The notes under the pieces: generated by a model
What the model saw: only the letters and a program-made list of their open reading frames with translations
What the model was told of the DNA's origin: nothing
Databases searched by the model: none
Made by a program: the position numbers and the translations under genes
From: Oligoflexia bacterium
GTDB lineage: Bacteria > Bdellovibrionota > UBA1018
Assembly: GCA_031292385.1 (NCBI GenBank)
Contig: JARLHE010000004.1
Coordinates: forward strand, 1-64,000
Reading direction: 5' to 3'
DNA: 64,000 bases
Shown here: in pieces, positions 28,599 through 37,810 of the stretch
How the letters are laid out: each line of letters opens with the position of its first letter
Position numbering within the stretch: position 1 is the stretch's first letter

Positions 28599-29384
28599 CT
28601 ATTTAGAGAAGAAAACCTTGGGCGAGCCCGTCGCGGGACTGGTTCCGACGATGAACGAGGTGTCCGGATAAAGCTCCCGAAGGTGCTCTTGCGTGAGCGC
28701 TTTCTCGACGGGGCCGTAGGCGATTTTTCGCCCGCCCTTCATCAATAAGCAATGGCTCGCCCATTCCACCGCCAGGTTCACGTCGTGAGCGACCAAAATG
28801 ATCGCGTAGCCGCGATCAGTGGCGAGGCCGCGAAGCATCTTGCCGATCGCGGATTGATGATTGAGATCCATCTGGGAAAGACCCTCGTCGAGAAAGAGGA
28901 TCTTCGCGCCGGTCGCGATCGAGCGCGCCAGCTGAACCAACTGCCGTTCACCGCCGCTCAGTTCCCGAACATCGCGCTCGCGCAGTCTCGAGCAACAGCA
29001 AAGCTCCATCGCCTCGCCGACGGACGCGCGATCGCTTTCGTTGATATGCCTGAGAAACCCACCTCCCGATGCCGTGCGCCCCATCATCACCGCCTGCTCG
29101 GCGGTCATCGGAAACTCAACGTGAAACACGGCCGGAGAGTACGCTACCTTCAGCGCGCGCTCGGCCGGCGATAAGGCAAGGAAATTTCGATCCTGATAGC
29201 GAACCACGCCTTCCGCGCCGGGGATGATCCCAGCGAGCAATTTGAGCAGGGTCGACTTGCCCCCGCCGTTCGGGCCGAGCAGCGCCACGAAATCACCGGG
29301 AGAAAGCCCGAGCGAGAAATCCCGCACCACCCACGGTTCGTGGCGACGATAGCGAAAGCTCAAGGCCTCGACCGAAAAGATCAT
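28599..29384 (-). CDS. btuD: ABC transporter ATPase, BtuD/FecE type
   Basis: A 261-residue ATP-binding subunit of a cobalamin/iron-siderophore importer. Walker A is LLGPNGGGKSTLLKLL, the signature is VRELSGGERQLVQLARS, and Walker B is ILFLDEGLSQMD. The start is set at ATG 29384, which overlaps the permease stop (ATGA); 10 more residues upstream are possible (29414). Last gene in a run with permease and binding protein; cobalamin is inferred mainly from the binding protein. Confidence 0.88.
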   Translation of the reverse strand: MIFSVEALSFRYRRHEPWVVRDFSLGLSPGDFVALLGPNGGGKSTLLKLLAGIIPGAEGVVRYQDRNFLALSPAERALKVAYSPAVFHVEFPMTAEQAVMMGRTASGGGFLRHINESDRASVGEAMELCCCSRLRERDVRELSGGERQLVQLARSIATGAKILFLDEGLSQMDLNHQSAIGKMLRGLATDRGYAIILVAHDVNLAVEWASHCLLMKGGRKIAYGPVEKALTQEHLRELYPDTSFIVGTSPATGSPKVFFSK

Positions 29385-30382
29385 GCCGCCGCTCCTCTTC
29401 TCATCACAAGCCATAGAAAAAAAGGCGCGCCGATCAAAGCGGTCACCACCCCGACCGGAAGCTCGTAGGGACGCGCGACAAACCGGGCCAAGCTATCGGC
29501 GAAAGTCAAACTCGCCGCCCCCCAAACGACACAAAGAGGCAGGAGCGAGAAATGAAGCGAGCCCACTTGCCTGCGAACCAAATGCGGAATCAAAAGCCCG
29601 ACAAAACCCACCATACCCGCGACGCTGACACAGGCACCCACCAGGATGGAAACGAAGAAAATGATTCGACGCCGGGCCGCGTGCGTATCCACCCCCAGGG
29701 CCAAAGCGCTCTCCTCCCCGATTAAGAAAGCATCGAGAGCGCGCCAATCCATCCAAAGGAAAAAGCTGAGAATCAAAACCAAGGCGAGACTCAGAACGGC
29801 GCCATCGAGGCGCGCGCGCGATAAATCGCCCAAAAGCCAGGACAGCGCGCCCTGAATGCCGGTCGGGTCGGCGAAGACCATCCAAAGCGAGACGAGGCTG
29901 GCGCCGAAAAACTGAAGCATCACGCCGGCAAGCAACAAGGAGCTCGAACCCGCGGTCGACCGGCGAGCGACGAAAAGGAGCAACACCGCGAAAACAAGCG
30001 CTCCGACGAACGCAAGGCCGCTGATACCCATGAAGATCAATTGCGTCCCGATGACCGCGCCGACCACCGTGCCGAGCGTGGCACCGGCCGAAATGCCGAT
30101 CGTGTACGGCTCGCAGAGCGGATTCGAGAACAAGGCCTGCAAAGCCGCGCCGGCGATCGCAAGGCCCGCGCCGACAGCGGAAGCGAGAATCGCGCGTGGG
30201 AGGCGCAGCTGATAGATCAGATCGAAATCCGCGCCCGGAACCGAGCCGATCTTCAGCGCCAGGGCGAATGAAAGCGCCCAAGCCGCGAGCGCGGTCCAAT
30301 AAGCGCGGCTAGTGCGGGAAAATAGCGCGTTCAAGCTCGACAATTCCTCGTAAGATACTCGGCGACGGACGAAGTAGCGCAT
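29381..30382 (-). CDS. btuC: FecCD/BtuC-family ABC permease
   Basis: A 333-residue integral membrane permease with about ten helices, typical for type II importers. Characteristic: LPRAILASAVGAGLAIAGAALQALFSNPLCEPYTIGIS (split: LPRAILASAVGAGLAIAGAA and LFSNPLCEPYTIGIS) and GFVGLLIPHLVRR. The first 20 residues overlap the 3' end of the binding-protein gene by 74 bases, so a later TTG start (for example the one encoding Leu14 or Leu17) is possible. Transports B12 or a siderophore with BtuF and BtuD. Confidence 0.88.
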   Translation of the reverse strand: MRYFVRRRVSYEELSSLNALFSRTSRAYWTALAAWALSFALALKIGSVPGADFDLIYQLRLPRAILASAVGAGLAIAGAALQALFSNPLCEPYTIGISAGATLGTVVGAVIGTQLIFMGISGLAFVGALVFAVLLLFVARRSTAGSSSLLLAGVMLQFFGASLVSLWMVFADPTGIQGALSWLLGDLSRARLDGAVLSLALVLILSFFLWMDWRALDAFLIGEESALALGVDTHAARRRIIFFVSILVGACVSVAGMVGFVGLLIPHLVRRQVGSLHFSLLPLCVVWGAASLTFADSLARFVARPYELPVGVVTALIGAPFFLWLVMRRGAAA

Positions 30383-31148
30383 CGCTTCTCACAACCTTGA
30401 CCTGCCGATTCGCGACCGCCTTGAGCTGCGGAAAGCGCCGCCACTTCTCGGCCTCCTGCTCGGACCCGACGATGATGACATCGGGATTGCGCTGAACCGC
30501 CTCTTCCGCGCCCGGACGGGGATAAGGCAAAGCAAGATCCGCGAAAACATTTTTGGCGCCCACGAGCTCGATCGCGTCGTTCAGGAAAGTGCCGCGGCCG
30601 GCAACGATCAAGGGGGCGTCCGAAAGCTCGAAGAGAACGGAAGGATGAAATTTGCGGGCTTGAGCGTGCGACCGGATCTGCGCGACCCCGGCGCGGAATC
30701 TCGCGACCAAAACCTGCCCTTGCTGGTCTTCACCCATCGCATGCGCGATCTGGGTAATGGATTGCTCGATATCGGCAAGCGTCACCGATTTCACGATGAC
30801 GACCGGGATTCCCATTTCCTGAAGATGGGTCACCTGGTCTTTCGAGTTTCCGTCCATGGTGGCAAGCACCAAATCCGGTTTCAGGGCGGCAACCGCCTCC
30901 AAATTCACGCGGACGTAAGAGCCGATCGATTTCACTTTTTTCAGCCCGGGAGGAACGTCGGTATATTCGGTGACCCCGACGATTCGGCTCAAGCCATTGC
31001 CCGCGAGATCGGCCGCGATTTCGCCCAAGGAAGGGGCAAGCGTCACAATCCTCGCCGCATGAGCCGGAGGCGAATTGGTCACCGGCGCGGCCGCGACCGA
31101 CAACGAGAGAGCTAAACCGAGCGCTGCGGACAGGAACGGGATTTTCAC
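30309..31148 (-). CDS. btuF: BtuF-like cobalamin-binding protein
   Basis: A 279-residue periplasmic binding protein with signal peptide (KIPFLSAALGLALSLSVAAA). The BtuF-like core includes IVTLAPSLGEIAADL, KSIGSYVRVNLEAVAALKPDLV and GIPVVIVKSVTLADIE. The start is GTG 31148, overlapping the lgt stop (GTGA); an ORF extending to 31388 runs through lgt and is not real. It carries solute to the BtuC permease whose gene overlaps its 3' end. Confidence 0.88.
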   Translation of the reverse strand: MKIPFLSAALGLALSLSVAAAPVTNSPPAHAARIVTLAPSLGEIAADLAGNGLSRIVGVTEYTDVPPGLKKVKSIGSYVRVNLEAVAALKPDLVLATMDGNSKDQVTHLQEMGIPVVIVKSVTLADIEQSITQIAHAMGEDQQGQVLVARFRAGVAQIRSHAQARKFHPSVLFELSDAPLIVAGRGTFLNDAIELVGAKNVFADLALPYPRPGAEEAVQRNPDVIIVGSEQEAEKWRRFPQLKAVANRQVKVVRSDALLRPSPSILRGIVELERAIFPH

Positions 31149-31930
31149 GCGACGGCTCTTGAGGCGTTCACTTTTTTGAGCCGCGCGGAGAGCGTGATCG
31201 CGCCCGCGATGAAAACCAGGATCGAGATGAACTGGCTGGTCGAAAGGATTCCGTCGATGACGAAGCCGCGGATCTCGTCTCCCCGGAAAATCTCGATGAT
31301 ACTGCGAATGATCGGATACGCCATGAAGTAGATGATCGCGACTTCCCCCTCGAATTTGCGGTGGAGGTGAACCCAAACCAAGGCGCAAACGAGGATGAAA
31401 AGCGAAGTAGCCTCGTAAAGCTGAGTCGGGTGAAGAGGAATGCCGCGGAGCTTGGCGTCGACCAGGTCGGAATATAAACGAATGCCGAAATCAGAGCCCG
31501 TCGGCTTGCCGTAGCAGCAACCCGCGGAAAGGCAGCCGAAGCGGCCGAACATATGCGCAAGCGCGACGCCCGGAAAACAGGCGTCCATCATTTTCCAGAT
31601 CGGGATTTTTTTCACGCGCAGATACCAGATCGCGAAGGGTGTGGCCGCGAGCGGCCCGCCGAAAAAAACCAGCCCGCCTTCCCAAACCCTGAAGATCGAG
31701 GCGGGATCTTGCGCGAAATACTCCCATCGGGTGAGCACGAAAAGCAGCCGCGCCCCGATGAAGCCGCTCAGGATGCAGATAAAGCCGAGATCCAGAATAT
31801 GCTCGGGATTGATTCCGTCCCGCTTGCAGAGCCAGCTCGCCAGAACAAGCGACGAAAGAAAGCCGATCGCGACCAGCACGCCATAAGTATGAACCGGAAC
31901 CGAACCAATCTTAAAGAGCAGCGGATACAT
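31145..31930 (-). CDS. lgt: Prolipoprotein diacylglyceryl transferase
   Basis: A 261-residue polytopic enzyme that attaches diacylglycerol to the lipobox Cys of prolipoproteins. The signature region reads HMFGRFGCLSAGCCYGKPTG, with the catalytic-region VHTYGVLVAIGF and HPTQLYE. It directly follows lspA (20-base overlap), so the first two steps of lipoprotein maturation are encoded together. Confidence 0.95.
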   Translation of the reverse strand: MYPLLFKIGSVPVHTYGVLVAIGFLSSLVLASWLCKRDGINPEHILDLGFICILSGFIGARLLFVLTRWEYFAQDPASIFRVWEGGLVFFGGPLAATPFAIWYLRVKKIPIWKMMDACFPGVALAHMFGRFGCLSAGCCYGKPTGSDFGIRLYSDLVDAKLRGIPLHPTQLYEATSLFILVCALVWVHLHRKFEGEVAIIYFMAYPIIRSIIEIFRGDEIRGFVIDGILSTSQFISILVFIAGAITLSARLKKVNASRAVA

Positions 31931-32429
31931 TTGCGTCTTCCGAAGGATTTTCGTGTTTGTTTTGCAAAAGGTCGAGCATCAACGCGACGACGCCGGTGCA
32001 GATGGCCATGTCGGCGATGTTGAAGGCCGGAAAGTGATAATCGTATTTCCAGTGAAAATCCAAAAAATCGATGACATAGCCCCAGTGCAGGCGATCGATC
32101 AGGTTTCCGAGCGCGCCGCCCACCACGCAAGAAAGCGCGGAAGAAAGCCGCACGTCTGAATCCGCCAACCTTCGGAAAACGTACCCGATCGCGATCAGCG
32201 AGATCAAGGGCACGACCACGAAAAAGGGTACGCGAAACGACTCTTGCGCGTTGTGCAGAAGCCCGAAGGCGGCGCCGGTATTGCGGACGTAGGTAAAATT
32301 GAAAATCCCCTCGACGATCGGGATCGACTCGGAAAAGCGGAATTTCGAGGCGACGGCCAACTTGGTGATCTGATCGAAAATCAGGACGACCGGCAGCAAG
32401 GCGAAGAGAACCCGGTACTTCGTCTTCAC
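31911..32429 (-). CDS. lspA: Lipoprotein signal peptidase
   Basis: A 172-residue aspartyl membrane peptidase. Four helices and the conserved VRNTGAAFGLL, GGALGNLIDRLHWGYVIDF and FPAFNIADMAI boxes with the two catalytic Asp residues. I place the start at GTG 32429, which overlaps the upstream stop (GTGA); ATG 32444 would add five residues. It cleaves prolipoproteins after Lgt action. Confidence 0.95.
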   Translation of the reverse strand: MKTKYRVLFALLPVVLIFDQITKLAVASKFRFSESIPIVEGIFNFTYVRNTGAAFGLLHNAQESFRVPFFVVVPLISLIAIGYVFRRLADSDVRLSSALSCVVGGALGNLIDRLHWGYVIDFLDFHWKYDYHFPAFNIADMAICTGVVALMLDLLQNKHENPSEDANVSAAL

Positions 32430-32998
32430 CAGTCCGCTCCCCAAAGGACGATTCCGCCGGAAAGCTTGCGCTCCAGCGCCGGATCGTCGCGACCGATTTT
32501 TTCGTATTGCTCAAGAGTCCAGACGACCAGCTCGATTTGCCGCGCCATCGGGTGGCGCGCCGCGATTTTCCGCGCTTCATCGGGCGCTTCGCTCACCACG
32601 AAAAGGTCATAATCGCTGTCCGAGCGGGCACGTCCGTTGGCGCGGCTGCCAAACAGGATCCCGCGACTCGAAATCGGCAATAAGGACGCGCGCAGATTTT
32701 CGAGATCGCACATGGCTGCCAGGGTTTTCAGCTGCCGAACGGACATTCCTTCATCGCGCAATCTGACCGCGCGGCGGTTGTCGACGAAATCGACCAAATC
32801 GAGTTGTTCCAGATGCGACAGAATTCCGGTGAGGCCTTCGGCGCCGCCTAAGCCGCGTACGCCTTTGAGCTTCGAGGAAATGACCCGGGGGATAAACGCG
32901 GTCGTGGGCTCCGACAGCAACAGACGAAGGACTTTCTGCTCAGGCGTCGCGAAAAACAGCGCTTCGAGCGCGGGCTGCGGTTTCTTCACACGGGCCAT
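32426..32998 (-). CDS. HTH plus MNT-type nucleotidyltransferase protein
   Basis: A 190-residue protein. Residues about 1-100 resemble a winged helix (VLRLLLSEPTTAFIPRVISSKL...LTGILSHLEQLDLVDF). Residues about 110-190 are a minimal nucleotidyltransferase with the GSRANGRARSDSDYDLFV pattern (GS followed by D-x-D). Similar stand-alone domains act as MntA-type antitoxins with a HEPN toxin, but no HEPN gene is adjacent, so the role is open. Overlaps GAF gene by 13 bases and lspA by 4. Confidence 0.7.
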   Translation of the reverse strand: MARVKKPQPALEALFFATPEQKVLRLLLSEPTTAFIPRVISSKLKGVRGLGGAEGLTGILSHLEQLDLVDFVDNRRAVRLRDEGMSVRQLKTLAAMCDLENLRASLLPISSRGILFGSRANGRARSDSDYDLFVVSEAPDEARKIAARHPMARQIELVVWTLEQYEKIGRDDPALERKLSGGIVLWGADW

Positions 32999-33321
32999 AA
33001 AACTCCCAACTCATCGGCTACGCGCTGAACGATTTTTTCGAGCTCCGCCATCGGGAGATCGGAGCGATCGATTTCGATTTGTCCCAAAACTTTTCCGGCG
33101 GCGTCACGGATCGAAGCGACGAATTTCCCCCCGCCCTTTCGGTCTCCCAGCGACGGGCCCGGCTCCAAGCGCTTGCCCTTCAAAACCGAGATCCCCACCC
33201 AGTGAAAATGAGGCGAAAGCGAGGCGAGATAGCGCAAAGCGGATCCGAAAGGCGCCTCAGGCTGATACCACACCGGCAAATCAACGAGCGTAGATTTTAA
33301 GGCCGAAGCTTTTCGCGTCAT
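32986..33321 (-). CDS. Small GAF-like protein
   Basis: A 111-residue protein. The middle stretch FHWVGISVLKGKRLEPGP and FVASIRDAAGKVLGQIEIDR follow the GAF fold of small free-standing GAF proteins. The Cys residues of free-methionine-sulfoxide reductases are absent, so a sensory or binding role is more likely than catalysis. It is the first gene of the seven-gene overlapping run ending in btuD. The 127 bases upstream separate it from a divergent lipoprotein gene. Confidence 0.6.
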   Translation of the reverse strand: MTRKASALKSTLVDLPVWYQPEAPFGSALRYLASLSPHFHWVGISVLKGKRLEPGPSLGDRKGGGKFVASIRDAAGKVLGQIEIDRSDLPMAELEKIVQRVADELGVLWPV

Positions 33322-33448
33322 ACAGTTTTTGAATCATATCCCAACTCGGGCGCGGTTTGCACCGAAGTGTGTAACACGGCTTTACACTATGCGTTACCCG
33401 GTTGGCGCTGGTTTTGCTTATGGATCGCCAGTCGTTTAGGGGATCATT

Positions 33449-34390
33449 ATGAAGAAAAATAAAGCCCAAACCATTGTGGTGACGTTTTTAGCGTTTTTCA
33501 GCGTCCTCGCCGTAAGCTGCGGCAGGCCCGAAGACGACGCCAGTGGTTCCAGCAACGATACGGGCTCCAATTCCCAAAATTATATGGAGGTAAACGGGGT
33601 TGCCGGATTCGGAACGCAATGCCCCTACGGATCGATTTCCTCCATCACCCCGGCTCCCCTCGAAATGTATAATTGCCCGATCGGGCTGGATCACGTCGAC
33701 CTCGATCAAAATATCGAGCCGCTCTACATTTCCGTCGATTGCAAAAACAAGATCATCAGTGCACGAACCGCGGATCATCGGATCGACACCAACTGGTACG
33801 CGCTTCCGGACAAAACGTTTTTCTTCACCGTCGACGGCCTCAAAGCCCGTCTTCGCTCGGATGGCCGGGGCGGACACGTCGATTGCGAAACCCCGCTCAG
33901 CATCGATTTTTTCGGAACCTTGCAATGCGACGACACGAACGCGCATCGCGACCAGGCCGACTTCAAATTCGAGGCTGTGATGTGGACCGGCCGGGGCTCG
34001 AACAACCCGAACCACCATACGCCAAGCCCGCCGGCAACGCCGCTGCCGAATCCGACGCCGGGTGAAAGCCCGACTCCTTTCCCGACTCCGAGCGGATTTC
34101 CGACTTCTTCGGCCCCGACTCCAACGACAACCCCGACGGGCAATCCGGCACCGACTCCAAGCTCGACCTCGAACCCTTTCCCTTGGTGGCCGTTTCCATG
34201 GCCAACATCTCATCCGACATCGACTCCAGCGCCGGCACCGACCCATAGCTCGGGCGACTCGAGTTCGGGCGGCGGCGGATGGATCTGGGGAGACTCACTG
34301 CGTAGCCTGAGCGAACGGGAAGCAATCACCTGTTCGCTGCCCAAGAGCTGCTACATGTACGTCAATATGGACCTGAAACAATGTCACTAG
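33449..34390 (+). CDS. Pro/Thr-rich lipoprotein, function unknown
   Basis: A 313-residue protein with a lipoprotein signal peptide (lipobox LAVSC, Cys at about 24). The globular part (about 45-190) contains several Cys residues. Residues about 190-270 are a low-complexity linker of Pro, Thr and Ser (TPLPNPTPGESPTPFPTPSG is typical). A short C-terminal part ends in CYMYVNMDLKQCH. AGGGGATC lies upstream of ATG 33449. No domain recognised; surface exposed by inference. The stop is immediately followed by the palindromic element starting at 34390. Confidence 0.65.
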   Translation: MKKNKAQTIVVTFLAFFSVLAVSCGRPEDDASGSSNDTGSNSQNYMEVNGVAGFGTQCPYGSISSITPAPLEMYNCPIGLDHVDLDQNIEPLYISVDCKNKIISARTADHRIDTNWYALPDKTFFFTVDGLKARLRSDGRGGHVDCETPLSIDFFGTLQCDDTNAHRDQADFKFEAVMWTGRGSNNPNHHTPSPPATPLPNPTPGESPTPFPTPSGFPTSSAPTPTTTPTGNPAPTPSSTSNPFPWWPFPWPTSHPTSTPAPAPTHSSGDSSSGGGGWIWGDSLRSLSEREAITCSLPKSCYMYVNMDLKQCH

Positions 34391-34507
34391 GCAGTCCATG
34401 AAAGGGGTGTCGGGGGCCGGCCCATCCATGGGCCTTCTTGCGCCCTCGCTTCCGCTCGGGCTTCGGCATCCTGCCGCAAGAACCCCCTCACCCTTTCACG
34501 GACTGCC
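34390..34507. repeat. Palindromic element, left copy (inverted)
   Basis: Terminal arms GGCAGTCCATGAAAGGG (34390-34406) and CCCTTTCACGGACTGCC (34491-34507) pair with one mismatch, and CGGGGG/CCCCC extends them. Inside, TTCTTGCG (34435-34442) pairs with CGCAAGAA (34475-34482). The core of this copy is the reverse complement of the core of the element at 34578-34690. It begins at the stop codon of the lipoprotein gene, so it can also terminate transcription. Confidence 0.8.
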
Positions 34508-34577
34508 TTCCCAACTGAATCCACCGTTGCTGGATATTACCGCCGAAATTCCGACAAGCGAGGTCTTTTTGGTTCAG

Positions 34578-34690
34578 CCGGACCAAGAAAAGATGAGGGG
34601 GTTCTTGCGCCACGGATGGCGCCAGCCCGCACTTTGTGCGGGCGCAAGAAGGGCAGGAGCCCGGCCCCCGACACTCTTTTCTTGGTCCGG
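34578..34690. repeat. Palindromic element, right copy
   Basis: Perfect 16-base arms CCGGACCAAGAAAAGA (34578-34593) and TCTTTTCTTGGTCCGG (34675-34690). The core has TGAGGGGGTTCTTGCG (34594-34609), two local hairpins (34607-34622 and 34624-34643), GGGCGCAAGAAGG (34640-34652) and CCGGCCCCCGACAC (34661-34674). Each of these core blocks occurs inverted in the left copy, while the outer arms are unrelated. It ends 5 bases before the ftsH stop. Between the two copies (34508-34577) I see no gene or motif. Confidence 0.8.
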
Positions 34691-34695
34691 CGCTC

Positions 34696-36501
34696 CTAGG
34701 CGGCCATGCGCCTTTGGCTTTTCTGCCAAAGTCTCTTGATGTCCGCGGCATCCAAGGTCTCTTGGACGAGGAGAATGCTGGCACCTTCTTCAATCATCGA
34801 ACGATAGGACTTAACCGTTTCCAAGGCGGTGGACATCGCTTTATCGAGAAGCCGGCTCACCTCGGCGTCGATACGCTGAGCCGTCGCTTCACTGTATTCG
34901 AACGCGCGGGCGCCGCTTGCCAAGAAAGGGGCCCCCTCGCGTTCGTAAGTGGCCAACCCCAATTGCGCGCTCATTCCGTATCGGGTGATCATGGCTCGCG
35001 CGATTTCCGTGGCCTTATCGAGATCGTCCGCGGCACCGGTCGAGATATCGTCGAAAAAAACCACTTCGGAGGCCCGGCCGCCAAGCGCGATTGCCAACTT
35101 CGCCTCAAGCTCCGACCGGTCCATCAAGTATCGATCCTCGATGGGCCGGCGTAGCGTGTAGCCCAAAGCCCCTATGCCCCGGGGAATGACGCTGACCTTA
35201 TGAACCTCCTCGCCGGCGCCCAGGGAAAGCGCGACGGTCGCATGTCCCATTTCATGAAACGCCACGCGACGCTTTTCATGGGGTCCCAGTAGCCGGCTTT
35301 TCCGCTCGACGCCGGCCACGACCCGCTCGATCGCGGAGTTGAAGTCCTGCATCGCCACCGCCTCCGCCTGGCGGCGGGTCGCGATGAGCGCGGCATCGTT
35401 GACGATGTTCGCGAGATCCGCTCCGGAAAATCCGGTCGTCAGGGACGCGAGAAAATCGGGGCTCACCGCGGGCTCGGTTTTAATCGCCTTCATATGAACC
35501 TCGAGGATTTTCGCCCGCCCCTGGCGATCGGGTTTGTCCACCAGCACCTGCCGATCGAAACGGCCGGAGCGCAGTAAAGCCGGGTCGAGCACTTCCGGTC
35601 GGTTGGTCGCCGCGATCAAAACGACGCCGATGGCCGAATCGAACCCGTCGAGCTCGGCCAAGAGCTGATTCAACGTCTGCTCTTTTTCGTCGTTGGACGA
35701 TCCCGCGATCGCGTTCAGCCCACGAGCCTTTCCGAGCGCATCCAGCTCATCGATAAAAATGATGCAAGGAGCCTGGGCCTTGGCCTGTTGAAACAGATCT
35801 CGAACGCGGGCCGCTCCCAACCCCACGAAGAGCTCGACGAACTCGGAGCCATTGATGGAGAAAAAGGGAACGCTTGCTTCCCCTGCCACCGCTTTCGCGA
35901 GCAGAGTCTTTCCCGTGCCCGGGGCGCCGACTAAAAGCACCCCTTTGGGCATTCGCCCGCCGAGCTTCGAAAACGTGCGCGGGTTCTTCAAAAAATCGAC
36001 AACCTCCCGAAGCTCTTGCTTCGCTTCGTCGACTCCGGCCACGTCGTCAAAGCGGGTCACGATGTCCTTTTCGACATAGACCCTCGCGCGTGATTTCCCG
36101 ATCGGCAACATTCCGCCGCCCTGGGAAATGCCTCCGAACCGTCGCGTGAAAAAAAGCCAGATGAGCACGAAAACCAACGCTGGAACGATCCAAGACAAGA
36201 GATCCCGGAAGAAACTGTTTTCGTGGACGGCGCTTACAGTCACGCCGGAAGCAAGCAATCGTTTCGTCAAATCGGGATCATCCAAGCGCTCGACGATGAA
36301 TTGCTTCGGGCGCCCTGGAGGCGCGGTTTTAAGAACCCCTTCGATGGTTTCCTTGCCGACGGAAACGCTCGAGACATCGCCTCGATTCAGCGCAACGACG
36401 AATTGGCTGTACGGCTCGATCATGTTGTTTTTCTGAAACTGCGAAAAATCGTAGGCGAGCAGCACCAGCCAGGCAGCCAGAAAAACCATTAACCATTTCA
36501 T
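34696..36501 (-). CDS. ftsH: ATP-dependent zinc metalloprotease FtsH
   Basis: A 601-residue membrane AAA+ protease. Two N-terminal membrane helices flank a periplasmic domain. The AAA module has [16 protein letters not shown] (Walker A), [14 protein letters not shown] (Walker B) and the second region of homology [19 protein letters not shown]. The zinc site is [12 protein letters not shown] (HExxH). Slightly short because the C-terminal tail is minimal. Last gene of the haem run; its ATG overlaps the hemG stop (ATGA). FtsH degrades membrane and regulatory proteins; a link to haem control is only suggested by position. Confidence 0.95.
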   Translation of the reverse strand: MKWLMVFLAAWLVLLAYDFSQFQKNNMIEPYSQFVVALNRGDVSSVSVGKETIEGVLKTAPPGRPKQFIVERLDDPDLTKRLLASGVTVSAVHENSFFRDLLSWIVPALVFVLIWLFFTRRFGGISQGGGMLPIGKSRARVYVEKDIVTRFDDVAGVDEAKQELREVVDFLKNPRTFSKLGGRMPKGVLLVGAPGTGKTLLAKAVAGEASVPFFSINGSEFVELFVGLGAARVRDLFQQAKAQAPCIIFIDELDALGKARGLNAIAGSSNDEKEQTLNQLLAELDGFDSAIGVVLIAATNRPEVLDPALLRSGRFDRQVLVDKPDRQGRAKILEVHMKAIKTEPAVSPDFLASLTTGFSGADLANIVNDAALIATRRQAEAVAMQDFNSAIERVVAGVERKSRLLGPHEKRRVAFHEMGHATVALSLGAGEEVHKVSVIPRGIGALGYTLRRPIEDRYLMDRSELEAKLAIALGGRASEVVFFDDISTGAADDLDKATEIARAMITRYGMSAQLGLATYEREGAPFLASGARAFEYSEATAQRIDAEVSRLLDKAMSTALETVKSYRSMIEEGASILLVQETLDAADIKRLWQKSQRRMAA

Positions 36502-37805
36502 GTTGGCTCAAAAGGCTGCAAGCCTGCGGCCAGAGAACGCGCGTCCTCGATCATTCCGCGCAGGCTCACCTGGCCGGAATAGTTGCCGAAAAGGACATGC
36601 CCCTTGCGCGCGCACCAGCCGGCCCTTGCATTTTGCCAGGCCTTTTCGAGCTTCGCATCATAACGCGGAATCGCGCGTTCATATCGATGGATGACGGTAT
36701 CGATCGAAGCTCCGCGTTTGAATCCGAAGAGCGCCTCGAGCTCCCGGCGAACGGCCTGATCGAGCGCCGTATCGTCCTGATGACGCCAATCCCCCGAGAA
36801 AATCAAAGTGAGCGAAACCATTTCCCGTGGCTCTCGGACACGGCCCGCGAAGGCGCTCGAATTGAAAAGAATGCCGAGAGCGGAACGATTCTCTTCGCTC
36901 GGGAAGAGCACGCCCACTCCCTTCGGAAGGCGTTCCAAATCTTCCGCTCGAACGAAAGCCGTCACGGAAACCAGCGATGAATAAACGATCCCCGAAAGAG
37001 CCTCAGAAAGTGAAGGATCTTCCTCGCGCAGCAATCGCGCCGCCTCGAAAGCCGGGACCGCCAAAACGATATTTCCCCCAAGCCCCGCTAATTCCGTCAC
37101 CTTTTCCGATTTGCGAAAGCGCGAGCCCAGACGCGCGTTCAGGTGCCGATCGAGCGAATCAGCGATCGAACCCATCCCGAGCCGAGGAGCCACCATGGGC
37201 CCTCTCGATTTTGCGGGCAGCCGCCCCGAAAGACGCAGCCACAGCCTGCGCACGGCGAAAAAGCTCACCAACGATTGCCCGTGAGGGACCATCAGCGCCG
37301 GAAAGGCCGCCTTGACGGAAAGATCTTCCGGACGAACCCCGTAAATTCCGGCAACAAAGGGTGTGATCAGATAACGAGTGGCCGCTGGACCTAAGAAATG
37401 AAGACCCCACTCTTTCACCGTGAGCTCCGGGTTTCGAGGGGCGAGCTTGAAATAGGCGCGAAAAAACGCCCCGATCGCCTCGCCGGCCTTCAGCGGAAAG
37501 CGCCGCATCCGGCCCGCCCTGAGGACCATCCGCGCGCGCGAGCCCGGGTTGACCTCGAGAAGCTCGACTCCGATCTCCCGGCATAGCTCCCGAACCGGCG
37601 CAGTCGCCAAAAACGAGTGGGCCGCGTGCTCGGAGATTCCCGGCTCATGCTGGCTGGTTTGAATCAGCCCGCCCGAGCGATTCGCCGCCTCAAGCAACGA
37701 CACCTCAAAGCCTTTGCGATCCAGCTCGTAAGCGGCGAGCAGTCCCGCGATCCCGGCGCCGATCACGGTGACTTTTTTCTGGGATGGATCGATATCGCCA
37801 ATCAT
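36498..37805 (-). CDS. hemG: Protoporphyrinogen oxidase (HemY/HemG FAD type)
   Basis: A 435-residue FAD-dependent oxidase converting protoporphyrinogen IX to protoporphyrin IX. The N-terminal dinucleotide fold is VTVIGAGIAGLLAAYELDRKG (split at 20: VTVIGAGIAGLLAAYELDRK) followed by LLEAANRSGGLIQT. The late region has GNYSGQVSLRGMIEDARSLA, the FAD-closing motif of the family. It is the oxygen-dependent HemY-type enzyme. Five bases from hemN, and overlapping ftsH. Confidence 0.93.
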   Translation of the reverse strand: MIGDIDPSQKKVTVIGAGIAGLLAAYELDRKGFEVSLLEAANRSGGLIQTSQHEPGISEHAAHSFLATAPVRELCREIGVELLEVNPGSRARMVLRAGRMRRFPLKAGEAIGAFFRAYFKLAPRNPELTVKEWGLHFLGPAATRYLITPFVAGIYGVRPEDLSVKAAFPALMVPHGQSLVSFFAVRRLWLRLSGRLPAKSRGPMVAPRLGMGSIADSLDRHLNARLGSRFRKSEKVTELAGLGGNIVLAVPAFEAARLLREEDPSLSEALSGIVYSSLVSVTAFVRAEDLERLPKGVGVLFPSEENRSALGILFNSSAFAGRVREPREMVSLTLIFSGDWRHQDDTALDQAVRRELEALFGFKRGASIDTVIHRYERAIPRYDAKLEKAWQNARAGWCARKGHVLFGNYSGQVSLRGMIEDARSLAAGLQPFEPT

Positions 37806-37810
37806 AAAAA

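Noticed and set aside
31145..31200. Cobalamin riboswitch upstream of btuF
   Set aside because: btuF starts inside the lgt stop codon; there is no leader.
32426..32998. MntA/HepT-type toxin-antitoxin pair
   Set aside because: The nucleotidyltransferase has a fused HTH and no HEPN gene is next to it.
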